A DNA stretch of 64,000 nucleotides from Diphasiastrum complanatum (GCA_029204225.1 CM055114.1:11595634-11659633), one strand, 5' to 3'. Counted from the stretch's first letter, positions 15,425-27,838 are shown. The notes: generated from the sequence alone by a model not told the origin. Program-made: numbers and translations.

Positions 15425-17335
15425 TCAAATTGTTACCATCTTTGCAACTAGTGCAAAGGTATCTTCATAATCAAGACCTTTAATCTGAGAGTGGCCTTTA
15501 GCACAAAGTCTTGCTTTATACTTATTAATAGATCCATCATGATTATACTTGATTCTGAATACCCACTTACATCTGATCACATGCATGTTGTTTGGTGGCC
15601 CCACAAGCTCCCATGTGTTGTTTGAGATCAAGGCTTCAAATTCTTGAGTCATTGTTTCAACCCACTTCTTGGATTGAAAAGCTTCCTGGACATCCTTACT
15701 CTCTTCATCTGATATAAAAAGTGCATGATAGGAAGTTTTCCCTTCCACTTGCCTTCCTTCTTCATCATATGTGAGCCTCCTTGGCTCAGATCTTGCTCGT
15801 GTAGATCTTCTTGGTGTGATAGCTTGAATCTGCTCCTCGTCAAGCCTCGGCCTCACCTCTTCTTGAACAACATCAAGGTTGATGATTGATCTTGCATGAG
15901 TCTCTTTGATCTGAACATCATCCAAATTAAAATCTTCATGGAAGATCACATCTCTACTAACAACATTTTTGTCAGTAGAGGGCAAATAAATCTTGTATGC
16001 TTTTTTAGTAGATGCATAACCTACAAAAATTCCTTTCACTGCACTATGATCTTCCTTCTTCCTAGTTTCTATAGGTACATGCACAAAGCATACACAGCCA
16101 AAAATCCTAAGATGATCTATCTTAGGATTTTTCTTATACAACATCTCAAATGGTGTCTTTCCTCCTATTGCAAGATTTGGAAGCCTATTACAAAGATAGT
16201 TTGCACATGCAATTGCCTCTCCCCAAAATTCTTTAGGCAGAGAAGCTTACAGCCTAATAGCTTTTGCACATTCACACAACGTTCTATTTTTTCTCTCAGC
16301 AACTCCATTTTGCTGAGGAGTATATGAACAAGAAAACTCTCTTTGAATACCCTCTCTCTCACAAAAGTCTTTAAACTTATTGGAAGTGTATTCCCCTCCA
16401 CTATCAGTTCTTAAAGCTTTTATCTTGAAAGGAAACTGCTTCTCTACATAAGCTTTAAAAGTAAGAAAAACATCATAAACCAGGGCTTTTGAAGACAACA
16501 TATAGATCCAAGAATGTCTTGTATAATCATCTACAAAAGAGACAAAGTAGTTGGCTCCTCCTTTGCTCTTAGTTGATGAGAAATGAACACCTAAGTGTAC
16601 AAGTTCAAATGGTTGCTTGGTCTTGATACATGATCTAGGAAAAAGCCTTTTGTGTGACTTTGCCAGCACACAAGCTTCACAAGGTAGAAGCTCCTTTAAC
16701 AGTGTCTTTGGTAGACCAACAGCTTTTCCTTCTTTGACCATAGATTGCATGGCTTTGAAATTGGGATGACCCAATCTCTTATGCCACAGATCCTCCTGTA
16801 AAACCTTGGTCTCATAAGCAGTATCTAAAATGTTAGCACTCTCCCTAGAATCTAGTTCGTACAACTTACCAATTCTAGGTCCTCTAGCAATAACTTCATT
16901 TTCTCTTGAGATTATACACTTGTCAGCTTGAAACTTGACATCCAATCCACTATCAAACAACTGTCCTACACTAATGAGATTCTTAATCAATTTAGGTACA
17001 TACAGTACATCATGTAAGCAAAAAGATTTTGATGATGATGCTTGTAATGGAATACTACCTATTCCTTCAATTCTACACTCTACATCACTAGCAGTATAGC
17101 TTGACCTTTTTGCACCTAAATATGGCATGAGATTAGTGAAAGAGTTCCTAGAACTAGACATGTGGGAACTAGCCCCACTATCTATCCACCAGACTTCTTC
17201 ATTCTTAAAAGGGAAAGATGAAAAAATAGACATCATTAATGAATCCTCTCTTTCACTCTCTACACCCTCACACTCATCCTCATTAGTAAGGTTAGCTTGC
17301 TTAGATTGGTTCTTCTTGAAACAGTTTGATGCAAT
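15425..17335 (-). pseudogene. Copia A protease, integrase and linker (broken)
   Basis: In order: protease WWIDSGASSHMS with the DSG active site; GAG-pre-integrase LWHKRLGHPNF...CEACVLAKSH (an HHCC zinc site); integrase core with DDYTRHSWIYML, TDSGGEYTS and PQQNGVAERKNRTL; then a linker (PRRSTRARSEPRRLTY) and the RT N-terminus (RCKWVFRIKYNHDGS). Defects: a stop at 16247 within the integrase, and the usual HSDV of the first catalytic Asp reads HLGV (codon GGT at 16591-16589), so one DDE residue is lost. The same loss is seen in copy B. Confidence 0.93.
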
Positions 17336-17769
17336 AATGTCCTTTCTTTCCACAGAAAAAACACTTGATCTTTGACAACTTTTTCTTGCCAATGGATGTT
17401 GCACCTTGTGAGGACTGATCCTCAACACCTTCTTTGGCTTTGTCCTTTTTGAAGTGTTGTTGTCCTTTGCCCTTGCCTCTTGACTTGTCTCTGATGAAGA
17501 GTGCTTTGTCATCTCCACCATCTTTCAATGAGAGTCTATTGATCCTCAACATCTTGTTCTCTTGTCTACTTTCTTCAGCAATGAGAACACCTTGCAGTGT
17601 CTCCAAGGATGGAAGCCCTCTCTGATAGCATAAGTCTGCACAATATTGTCATACTCATCTCTAAGTCCATTTAGGACTACTCGAACAAGTTCAGTGTTCT
17701 CAAGAGCATCACTAATACCAGCTAACTCTTGATGAAGATCCTTAACTCTCATGACATATGATGAAGCAC
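17301..17769 (-). pseudogene. Copia A gag, C-terminal part
   Basis: UBN2-type gag sequence (SSYVMRVKDLHQELAGI, ENTELVRVVLNGL, YDNIVQTYAI) runs to a basic stretch and the zinc knuckle CFFCGKKGHY. The knuckle then loses frame near 17335 by one extra base, so its last Cys (IASNCFKK) is only reached in another frame. Another shift lies near 17590. The N-terminal half of gag is missing: similarity to copy B stops at 17769. Confidence 0.9.
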
Positions 17770-18527
17770 ACTTTGCTTTATTCACATGTTTTGGAGAATC
17801 TTCTTGTGTAGATGATGCTATGCAAGTGGATACCGGTTCTCATGGTTTTCATGCTAGAAAATCAAGTAATGGATCTAAAAAACAAAGTTTTTTCAATGAC
17901 TTTGATGGTCAAGAGGAAGATCAAGAGGTTGGTCTCAAAGGGCTTCAACAACACAAATGGAAAGGTGGCAATTTGGAGCTAGTCAGGAGCATCAAAGGAA
18001 GGTTATTTGGCAAAGATGTTTTGGATCTATTTTTGGAGGAGTCTTCATACTCAAAGGAGCAGCAATTAAGTGTTGTTCAAGTTTACTTTACTTGTTCTAT
18101 CTCATGTTTGAGCTATTTCATGTGAATGTGTGCAAATTGTCAAGATATGGTAAAACTAGCTACATTGGTGATGATGGAGTTTTACTAGCATTCTTGGCTG
18201 GTTTTGTTGATGGAAATGAAGCTAATGGAGGTTCTATATCACTCATCCATGCCTAAGTTCTCAAGTGTTGAGCTACTTAGCGCCAATACTTGGAGATTGT
18301 CAATTTTTGGTGAATTCATGGTCATTTTCTTGTGTCAAGTAGATCTTGAAGATGGACTAGTGCAACCTACTTGGTTTATGGAGTACTACTCATTGGTGCA
18401 CTCTCATGATGTTATCTTGCAATTCTATGTGTAGAATGATCATTTATTGCTATTTTCGATTCCACACGTGTGAAATATAGTAGGGTACTGTAATTGTATG
18501 GACAACAACTATATTTTATGTTTTGGT
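17770..18527. other. Unassigned DNA between copia A and copia D
   Basis: Open frames on the plus strand (17751-18125, 18204-18434) show no known domain. One CACACGTGTG palindrome lies at 18463-18472, the same motif found in nearby LTRs, so the right part may be a decayed LTR of element D. Confidence 0.4.
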
Positions 18528-18659
18528 TCATGTTTGATCAGTATCTCTTAGAGTTTGCATCTCATTTTGTATGTAGATGCTGATTTTTCTACATTGGCAG
18601 GATTGTTGGTTTGCTCTTTTTTGTAACCAAAGATCAGGGACATGGATTGGATCTTGAAT

Positions 18660-19300
18660 GATTTGAAATCCTTCACATTCACCATCATTTCCTGTCAATA
18701 TGATATCATCAACATAAATAACCAATATGATGATCTTTCCATCATTACACAACGAAGGTTCATAAGAACTAATCACAAAGCCAAGAGAGTAGAGATAGTT
18801 ATGCAACCTAGAGTACCAAGCTCTAGGTGCCTGCTTAAGGCCATATAGGCTCTTCTTCAAGTGGCAAACCTGGTCTTCCTCTCCATCTTTGATGAAACCT
18901 CGGGTTGCAACATGTATATCTCCTCCTCCAAGTAGACATTAAGAAATGCATTGGTCACATCCATTTGAAAGAGATCCCATTTGAACAAAGTAGCAATACA
19001 AATGATCAATCTAATAGCTACAAGCTTTGCTACAAGTGCAAACATTTCTTCCTAATCTATGCCTTTAGGTTGAAGAAACCCATTAGCAACAAGTCTAGCT
19101 TTGTACTTATTCATAGATCCATCTTTATTGTACTTTAATCTATAAATCCACTTACATGCAAGTGGCTTCTTCCCATATGGAAGGTATACAAGATCCCAAG
19201 TTTGATTATCTACTAAAGCATCAAACTCTAGTTGCATTGCATCTCTCCAAACATGTGTTTCACTAGCATCTTCAAAACTTGATGGCTCTTCAAGCATTGT
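18660..19300 (-). pseudogene. Copia D reverse transcriptase (truncated)
   Basis: Recognisable RT blocks on the minus strand: [54 protein letters not shown] and the catalytic VIYVDDIILTGND. Several frameshifts separate them. After the YVDD block the similarity stops at about 18660; the palm end and RNase H are gone. Confidence 0.9.
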
Positions 19301-20480
19301 GGTGAGAAAGGAATAAGAGCTAGTAGGACTTGAATCTTCGCTTTGCTTTCCCTTTTCAAGGTAGGTAAGCCTTGATGGCTCGGCCTTGTTCCTTGTAGAT
19401 ATCCTGGCCCCTTTGGCTCTTGAGATTTATCTTCCACAAGCACATCCATAAGGCTCCTCCTCGGATCTTGCAAGATCTTGGACACAGAGAGGATTAGATG
19501 CACTCAAATGGATCTTGAAACATATATTCATCAAATAAGACATCCTTACTAACTTTTACTTTATTAAAAATAGGATAAAAAATCCTATAACCTCTGCTAT
19601 TTTCACTATAGCCAACAAATTTTTTTGAAAGAAGTTGCATCCTCTTTCTTTCTAGTTTCCAAACGAATGTGGATAGAACACATACATCCAAACACTTTCA
19701 AATCTTTTACATTTGGCTTATTGCCATACAAAGCTTGATATGGTGAGATCCCATCAATGGCACTATTTGGAAGCCTATTACATAAATAGTTAGCACATGT
19801 TATGGCCTCTCCCCAAAATGAGATGGGTAGAGATGCATCTAGCCTCAAAGACTCCGCACACTCACATAGGCTTCTATTTTTCCTCTTGGCCACCCCATTT
19901 TGTTGGGGGGTGTAGGAACATGTGTACTCTCTTTTAATGCCATTACTCTCACAAAAATCTCTCATCTTATTGGAGATATATTCTCCTCTATTATCACATC
20001 TTAGAACTTTGATGCTAGATCTAAGTTGATTCTCAATAAGAGATTTAAACTTTACAAAAGCTTCATATACAAGACTTTTCTAAACAATAGACTCTATCCA
20101 AGTATATCTAGTACAATCATCTATGAAAGTCACATACATTAAAGCACTCCATTACTTTCATGAGAAAAAGAGTGTACATCTGAATGAATGAGATCTAAAG
20201 GAGAGGTGGATCTTGACAAGGATCTCTTGTAGGATGTCTTATGAGACTTTGCAAGGCCACAAGCCTCACACACTTTGCCACATCTTGAGAATGATTTGGG
20301 GAGGCCGAGAACAAGCTCTTTGGAGGCCATATATTCCATTTCTTGAAGATTAGGATGGCCTAATCTTTTATGCCATAGCTCCATCTTTGTCATCTCCTCC
20401 CTAGCCATGTTCACACTTTCAATGGCCACATTAGCATCCAACTTAAAAAGTCTTCCTTGATTAGAGTACTCTAGAGGTGT
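19301..20480 (-). pseudogene. Copia D GAG-pre-integrase and integrase (broken)
   Basis: Contains ELWHKRLGHPNLQEMEYM and CEACGLAKSHKTSYKRS (zinc-binding pre-integrase), LIHSDVHSFS (first catalytic Asp kept), PQQNGVAKRKNRSLCECAES and SFWGEAITCANYLCNRLPNS, followed by the chromosomal linker with KVFGCMCSIHI. Frames change several times. Element D differs clearly from A/B and belongs to a related copia family. Confidence 0.9.
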
Positions 20481-20772
20481 TGTTGGATTCATAAATGCTC
20501 TTTAGTGAATCCCAAGCCTCTTTGGATGAGGCACAAGAAGCTACCTCTTTCAAGAGGTCATTGCTTACATTCATCTTTAAGCAATGCAAGGCTAATCTAG
20601 CCTTCTTCTTGTATTTCAATCATTTCTTGACCTCCTTGAGGTTCTTCCTCAGAACAATATCATAGAGGTCATGGATCACAAATAGTGATTCCATCCTCAC
20701 TTTCCATGTGGAATAATTTGTGGATGTTAGTCTCTCACAAGATTCTAACAAAAAACCACCCATGGATGACAT
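20480..20772 (-). pseudogene. Copia D gag N-terminus
   Basis: An ATG at 20772 opens MSSMGGFLLESCERLTSTN, then STWKVRMESLF, a DUF4219/UBN2-type gag start, ending near KEAWDSLKSIYES. One in-frame TGA lies near 20625. The sequence then jumps directly into the pre-integrase region near 20480, so the rest of gag, the zinc knuckle and the protease have been deleted. The frame is too short and shifted to appear as one open frame. Confidence 0.8.
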
Positions 20773-21354
20773 TGTGAATGATTGCCTATGAGATGCACAA
20801 AGATATCTTGAAGATGAGTGATCTAAGATAGATTTCTAGACTTCTAAGAAACTTCTAATCTTGGTTCAATCAACCTAGACCAACTTGGATGATGGTATAA
20901 TAGATCTACTACAAATATCCTAGCAAATCACATCTTCAAAAAATTGATTCTAGTACAATCTTGCTTGATATTTCACACACACATAAGATCTGAACAAATC
21001 AGCCTTATAGATCTGATCTAATGCTTCAAATAAAATGCTTCAATCATTCAAACCTCTATTTGATCATTAGCATTTTGAGAGATTGAACCTAGATCTAGAC
21101 AATGCACTAAAGAGCATGAATTTTGGACTAGTATGCAAGATTTTGGACCAAAAACAAGTATGAAACTTGTTTTGACAGCTGCTGTATGGCCTCACACGTG
21201 TGGACATTACACCTGCAGCCCACAAATTGATTTGGACCTAAACAAATGAAGCTATCACTCTCTTAGAGCTCACCCACGCAAGATTAGATCAAAATCAGCA
21301 ATTTGACAATGATTTTCAATTGTTTAATGGATCATTACATTCCTCTTGATACTA

Positions 21355-22200
21355 GGCTTTGATACCATGTGAATTTTCTAGTTTTAGGACAATGATTGAT
21401 TGTACTGATCAATCTACAAGAGTTATTGATTGCCAAATCAAAGGATTCATCAAGTTCTAATGACTAGATCTTGATCTAGATGCAAATCTCTAACTATTTA
21501 GCAAGATCAATAGATGTAATACCAAAAAACTATCAAGGGTGGTCTCACACATGTGGAAAATAGTCACTATATAGATTGTGACCAGAGAGCAAAGTACTAA
21601 ACTCATATGATAGCTTACAAGCATAAAATCACAAAACAAATGTGTAGATCTCGAGCAAATTGCTAGAATGGAAATCTCTCATCAACTTCTCATTAGATTT
21701 GGTGATCTCTTTATAGATCAAGTGCATGAACAACCTGCAAAGTGGTCTAGCAGGTCTTCACACGTGTGGGGAGTGCCACATCATGTAGATCCACCAATGG
21801 GATCAAGATATGCCCATATAGATCAAAGTTGGCTTATCCTACTAGCTAAAATCCAAATGCTAGTCTCCACAAAAAGTCGAATCTTCCTTATAAAATAGGA
21901 TCTAGGAGAATATGTACATCTTATCTAGTACATCCAGATCCACACATGTGAACAACATCTTGACATGTGGGAGCATTTACTCATTTACATGGAAGTGCAA
22001 GCTAATTACAAGGAGATTGACCAAAATGACTTTTTCTTAGATTCTAGTCAAAAGTCAAGTTCACACTTGTGTAGATTGATCTAAAATGAATCTAACATTA
22101 TACAAGTACTTTTTCTACTTCATTTCACACGTGGGAACAGGCTCCACACGTGTGAGATCTCAATATGCATCTAGATCTCAAAATTAACATATTACATCAG
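21355..22200 (-). mobile_element. 5' LTR and primer-binding site of copia D
   Basis: Minus strand: the LTR ends ...ATTCACA at 21368 and is followed by TGGTATCAAAGCC (21367-21355), a tRNA-Met primer-binding site. The gag ATG lies about 580 nt downstream. The LTR body, to roughly 22200 (start uncertain), contains CACACGTGTG at 21759 and 22145 plus weaker variants near 21546, 21944 and 22126. A further copy lies at 21193, in the leader. Confidence 0.7.
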
Positions 22201-22264
22201 CTAGAAGTGACAATTTTAACAAGAAGACACCAATTAAGAGGCCCAAATTGAGGCAATTGGCATC

Positions 22265-23175
22265 AAGGCCGAGGTCAAGGACGCGGCAATCTAAGGTAGA
22301 AGAAATCTGGGAATTGCTAATATTGCAACAAACCTGGTCATTGGGTGCAGACTAGATCTCTTAGTGGCTGCTATTACTTTATTACCTTCATTGATGATTA
22401 TAGCAGATGCATATGGATTGATTTCATAAGCAAGAAATCAGATGCTTTTGCTAAGTTGGTCAAGAAGGAAGTGGATTTTGATGCGAAAGATCCAATGGAC
22501 AAAGGCAAGTTTGATGCTGAAATCTCTAAGAGAGTACCTAAATGGTACTTATCAGTCACAAGTGATGCTAAGAAGGGAGATACTCTCGAATCTAGCGAAC
22601 AGGGAGAGCTTAGAAAGTCAAGCAAAAATCGGAAACCTCCTGCAAGATTAGAGATGAATCTAGCCCTTATGAATTTTGTGCTCAAGGCTCAAGAACCAAA
22701 AACTTTTGATGAAGCAAAGGAGCACAAGGAGTGGCATGTAGCTATGGAAATAGAAATGGAGGCCATATTGAAAAATAGGACATGGAACTTGGTTGAGCTA
22801 CCTGATGATAAGACGCTATCACTTGCAAATGAATTTATAAGATCAAATATGGAGCGGATGGGCAACTCAACAAGTACAAAGCACAGTTGGTTGCGAGAGG
22901 ATTTGAGCAGCAGGAAGATATTGATTTTGAGAAAACCTTCGCACCCATAGCTAAGATGGTAACTATATCTTCTATCATTGTTATTTCTGCTTTCTATGGC
23001 TGGAAGATCTAGCAAATGGACATTAAATCTGTTTTTTTTAATGGAATGCTGGATGAAAAGGTGTATTTAGTACAACATCAAGGATTTGTTGAGCCGGGAA
23101 GATAACATCTTGTTTGCAAGTTCAACAAAGCTATTTATGGATTGAAGCAAGCACCACGGGCGTGGTACTCTTGAA
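22265..23175 (+). pseudogene. Copia fragment F: zinc knuckle, integrase scrap, RT
   Basis: A decayed gag zinc knuckle (YCNKPGHWVQ) is joined straight to an integrase core piece (GCYYFITFIDDYSRCIWIDF), which jumps to the pre-RT linker and RT ([55 protein letters not shown]). Protease, pre-integrase and most of the integrase are deleted, and stops and shifts are frequent. It ends at about 23175, where a different repeat begins. The family (RT style, linker) differs from A-E. Confidence 0.88.
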
Positions 23176-23289
23176 TGATGGAAAGTGTGCAAATTCAAAA
23201 TTCCAGTAAAATTTTGGTAACAAACTAATAGGAGTCTCTCGAACGATTTGCGAACATTTCGCGAAACTGTTCTGATCACAAATAATTTA

Positions 23290-23850
23290 TGCTCGAGAAG
23301 AATTCACGATCCAATCAAGCTCTGCAACGAAACAAAACGAAACGAAACGAAATGAAATGAAGCGAAACTAGACGAAAGAGAAGAAGTCACAAAAAGACCA
23401 ATCATGCTCTGTAACGAAACAAAACAAAACGAAACAAAACTTGATGAGCTCTGAAATTGATTTATGCTGAAAGCCAAGTGATCGCGAAGCGAAACGAAGC
23501 GAAACACGAAGCAAAAAGATTCGCGAACAAAATTAGTTCGTGTGGAATTCAGATATGATTGCTGGACACTACCGGCTATATCATTCCTACAATCCTCCAG
23601 AATGCAGACAGACATTGCTGATCTACGTTATAGTTTAATATAGCATTCAACAAAATCAAACCAATGTGCAAAATTGAATAAACAAATGAATTAGATACAC
23701 GAATAGTAACAGACAAATATTCATCTTCAGATCATACAATCATTCAGAATAATATGCACATAACAGCTACAATATTATCTATTGATCTTCTGATTTGAAG
23801 CACTGTGTGATAGATCCACGCTCCAGGGTACTGTCCCAGACCTGCATAGA
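23290..23850 (-). mobile_element. LTR fragment with TTCGT-rich repeats, related to the right-edge LTR
   Basis: Reverse-complemented, this stretch aligns with 63350-63790. Shared blocks include CTGGAGGATTGTAGGAATGA, CAACAATCATATCTGAA, TTGTTGAATGCTAT and the run TTTCGTTTCGTTTCGTTTC followed by CAGAG..TGATTG. In this copy the TTCGT/CAGAG block is repeated about three times (23310-23520). The right-edge copy is followed by a primer-binding site and gag, so this is LTR material of that copia family, inverted. Confidence 0.75.
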
Positions 23851-23959
23851 AGCCTGTGAAGGTTACTTCAAAATAGATTTTGAAAAAACAGAGAAAAACC
23901 CATAAAAATTTAAAAATCCCTTGTAAAAATGATTTTTTTTTTCAAAACTCAAAACTAAC

Positions 23960-25165
23960 CTTCGCAGAGCTCTTTGAAGTTCCCTCTCACTGAGACAAGG
24001 ACACAGAGAAGTCTACGAGAGTTAGATCCCGAAAAAAAGTGCCCCCGTGAAGGTTCCCAAGAGTAAAAAGTGGCCTAGAACCTTCTCAGACAGCAAATTT
24101 TTGAGTTTCCCTGTGAAGTAACTCTCACAGCTTGGTAAACAAGTGGATCTGACTCGAATACAAGCACATACCAGCCTGCAAAGATTAGTTTCCAAAAAAT
24201 CTCAAAATAAAAAAAAAATACAGTTTTTTCAAGATTTTTTGAGTTTCCTAGTGAAGTAACTCTCGTAGATAGGTGAGCAGCTGAATCTAATTGAGATACA
24301 AGTGCATACTAGTCTACAAGGGTTTGTTCCCAGAAAATCTTAAAATTTTGCAAAAAAATGCCAAAAAAATGCACTTTTTTCAAGATTTTTTGAGTTTCCT
24401 TGGGAAGTAACTCTTGAAGCTTGGTGAGCTGGTGAATCTAACTGACATACAAGTTCATACCAGTATTCAAGGGTTTGTTCTCAGAAAATCTTTAAATTTT
24501 GCAAAAAAACCACAAAAAAATGCACTTTCTTCAAGATTTTTTGAGTTTCCTTGGAAAGTAGCTCTTGCAACTTGGTGAGCAGCTGAATCTGACTGTGATA
24601 CAAGTTCATACCAGTCTGCAAGGGTTTGTTTCCAAAAAATCTTAAAATTTTGTAGAAAAGCCACACAAAAATGCACTTCTTTCAAGATTTTTTGAGTTTC
24701 CTTGGGAAGTAACTCTTGCAGCTAGGTGAGCAGGTGAATCTGACTGAGATACAAGTTCATACAACTCTGAAAGGGTTTTTTCCCAGAAAATCTTAAAATT
24801 TTGCCAAAAAACCACAAAAAGATGCACTTTTTTCAAGATTTTTTTGTGTTTCCTTAGGAAGTAACTCTTGAAGCTTGGTTAGAAGCTGAATATGACTGAG
24901 ATACAAGTGCATGCTAGTCTGCAAGGGTTTGTTCCCAGAAAATCTTAAAATTTTGCAAAAAAACCACAAAAAAATGCACTTTTTTCAAGATTTTTTTAAT
25001 TTTCTTGGGAAGTAGCTCTCACAGCTTGGTGAGAAGCCGAATCTGACTAAGATACAAGTGCATACCAGTCTTCAATGGTTTTTCTTTGAAAATATTAAAA
25101 TTTTGCAAAAAGACCCCAAAAAAATGCACTTTTTCTATGCTTTTTTGAGATTTGCTGGGAAGTAA
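23960..25165. repeat. 151-bp tandem array, about 7-8 units
   Basis: The block GAGTTTCCTTGGGAAGTAAC starts at 24103, 24241, 24392, 24543, 24694, 24846, 24999 and 25147 (variants). Spacing is 138, then 151, 151, 151, 152, 153, 148. Each unit also carries TGAATCTGACTGAGATACAA, a 'agggtttgttcccagaaaatctt' segment and a TTTTTTCAAGATTTTTT stretch. End units are the most diverged. Minus-strand frames of 61-72 codons inside it are by-products of the period. Confidence 0.9.
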
Positions 25166-25862
25166 CCTTTGGAAAGAGTTTTTTAGATAGATCTAACCAA
25201 GATATGGCTACTGTGAATTTTTTTTGAAGATCCAATGGTTAGATCTAGAAATATCTAAGAAAAAGTGCCAAAAAATTGAGTTTTTTCAAGATCCTGACAA
25301 ATCTGCCCATCAAGAACTCTTGCAGAACTCACATTGTCTAGAAATGGTCCATATACAGCTACTGTAGGAAGGTTGAAGGTTAGATTCACTCAGATTTGAA
25401 GAAATATCAACAAAAACAAAAAAAACCACAAAGAACCAAGAAAAGGGGCTAAAATCACACTATTAGCCAACTGAAACTGATCAGATCTTGTCAAATCTAG
25501 GTTGCAGTCACAATATCCATCAAGATCCAACATCCATGGACTGAACCAAGTGAATGAACCTCAGATCAAGTTGATCAGTACCAAGAAAAACCAGTTTCCA
25601 GCACCATCCATACCAACCATTCATCACTCTTCTGTCCATCTCCATATTCTCTTGACAGTGTAACTTTCATTGTGGTTATTTGTTAAATCCATTTCTGTTT
25701 CTGTTCACATCCATACGGATCCCTCTTTTCTTGATTCGTTTCTCCTCTTCTTTTTCTTCTTCCACTTCAAAAAAAAAAAAAAAGGTTGGAACACCAGAGT
25801 CATTGAGCAAACCTTGAAGCAATTCACCAACCAGCTACTTTGCGACATTCTAGTGCTGAACT

Positions 25863-27650
25863 ATGGAGACCGCCCTTGTAGGATTATCGAAATTAGAAAA
25901 GTTCACTACTGAAACAATCCGAGACTACACCTATCGGATCTATCATCTAGTGAAAGATTGTGATCCCCCGATTCCCCAACAGATCATCATGGCAAAATAC
26001 TATGCTGAACAGCCCAAAAGGATTAGATCTGGTATGGAAGAGTTAGCATCCTATGCGTCGCTTGCACAACTTTGTAAGGATGCTGCCTTGATGGAAATCT
26101 CACTCAGGAAGAAGGATTTTCCCTATCCAGATGGGGAATCAGAGGAACAAAGGTCGACAACGAGCAATGATCCAACAAGAATGCAAGGCAAAGTGCAGCA
26201 AGGTCAAGCAGATCAAGTGCAGTGGAAGACCAAGAACCTTGCAGTTCAAGTTGTCAGCAAGCTTATGCTCGCTCTATTAAGTTTCTTGAAAAGGACGAAT
26301 GTACCTTCTACTTTGGAGATCATCCAAGTACCAGGTGTCCAATCAAGAATCCGCGCTTGTTAAAGGACAAAATACAGAGCAACAGGCTTGTCGACAACAA
26401 GATCTAACGGTTCAACAATCAGAAGCAGAATCAAGCCAACAAGGAGCTCACCAAAAGGATGGATGTCAGATTGATCCATCTAAATCACGAGTTTCTTCAA
26501 CAAACAGTGGCAAGGTAGAAGTTTTGGTTATATCCTCTTGCATGTCATCGAATTCAATGGAGGACCATAACAGCCTACCAATCTACTTTGTGGAAGATCC
26601 TAAGGGGACTCTATTACTAGTGTATGCCTGTCAACTTCGAGGCGATGGTGTCATTCAGTAAGATACTATGGATGCAGAGGGAAACACCGCCGTGTTGAAT
26701 GTCCACATCGAGGGGATCCATACACATTTGATCCCTCGTGTTCACAATGCGGAGTTAATCATCCATGCCGAGATTGCCCGATGAGAAACCCACAAATAGC
26801 CAGGAGGCATTTGGCCTATGTAGATCGACATGCACCTGTGGTGACCCTTCCACCTCGAACGCACTATAAAAGAAAAATCTTAGTGCCACCAGGCTATGAA
26901 GCGAGTGATGAAGAAGACAATCTGGCAAAAGTCCCAAAGTACGCAAAAACACCCTCGAGCAAACAAGTAAAACCATCACAGAAGACAGAGATGGTAGAAT
27001 CCATCACGCCAATGGTAACTGAGGAAGTCAAGAAATTGGCATCCGACGAAGTCCAACGGATTTTACCAAGTCTCTTGGCGCAATCACTACAAAGAATTCT
27101 TAGTGGTGAATTACAAAGGGGACTAGCGTCAATAGAGCAACTTGAAGGCAATTCAACACAAGATCCAAGGAAAAGAGCAGTCACGCAGCCTTCAACGGGG
27201 AAATGTAAAGTTGATGATTGTCCCTCAACGAGCAAGATTCAACCAAAGTCTAATTGTTCCACAATTCAACAGACCCCCAAATCAATGCCAATTCGGAGTA
27301 TATCCATTCTTCAAAGGCCAAATCCAGGGAATCCAAGCCCAAATAGGCCTCCAGTACAGCAAGCACCAGTGCCTACAATGACAAAGCCTTGTCCTAAATC
27401 TTTGATATTGATTGTTGAGGAAAGTTGTCAGGTTATGGCATACCACAAATACCTGGACAGACAAGAGAGTCAAGCAAGCATGTCATATCCACATTATGAT
27501 TTGAGGGAGTCCATGACATTGGGACCAGTTGCACCAATCTATGAGGATCCAGTTTTATCTTGGGATACTCTGATGGAATGCCTCAACTACCCAATTGTTG
27601 ATGAACAAGGTTATCCGGAATGGCCACCAGACCCTTATGGGTATTATTGA
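25863..27650 (+). pseudogene. Gag-like ORF with three CX2CX3HX4C zinc knuckles, no pol
   Basis: An LTR-retrotransposon-style gag: DYTYRIYHLVKDC and an Ala/Leu-rich helix region (residues 20-90 of the first frame), then a Gln-rich part. Three Cys/His motifs share one spacing: CTFYFGDHPSTRCP (26300), YYGCRGKHRRVECP (26664) and CSQCGVNHPCRDCP (26739). In the first two a Cys reads Tyr, a single G-to-A change. The last frame (26781-27650, 289 aa) continues with a KLASDEVQRI helix region and a Pro/Gln-rich tail ending DPYGYY. Two or three frameshifts break the gene. No protease, RT or integrase follows. The exact element family is unknown to me. Confidence 0.65.
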
Positions 27651-27838
27651 AAATCTGGCAAGTCCAAGTTCTTGCTGATCGCCATCATCTAATAAAGTCT
27701 CATGTTTTACGTAAGCGAATTCTATCCACGCTTTCCCTGAAGCACCATGTCCCAACAATAAAAGAACCGACAACATCGCCCTTCACGACAATTGCAGCCT
27801 AGTGCCGAGGGACCGTCACTACTTTGGGTCGTGGACCC

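Noticed and set aside
24467-24836. Three similar minus-strand frames of 61-72 codons
   Set aside because: They repeat because the 151-bp tandem unit repeats; no start or stop logic and no domain.
24103-25165. CRISPR-like array reading of the 151-bp repeats
   Set aside because: Whole units are repeated with no unique spacers and the host is a plant; this is satellite-type DNA.
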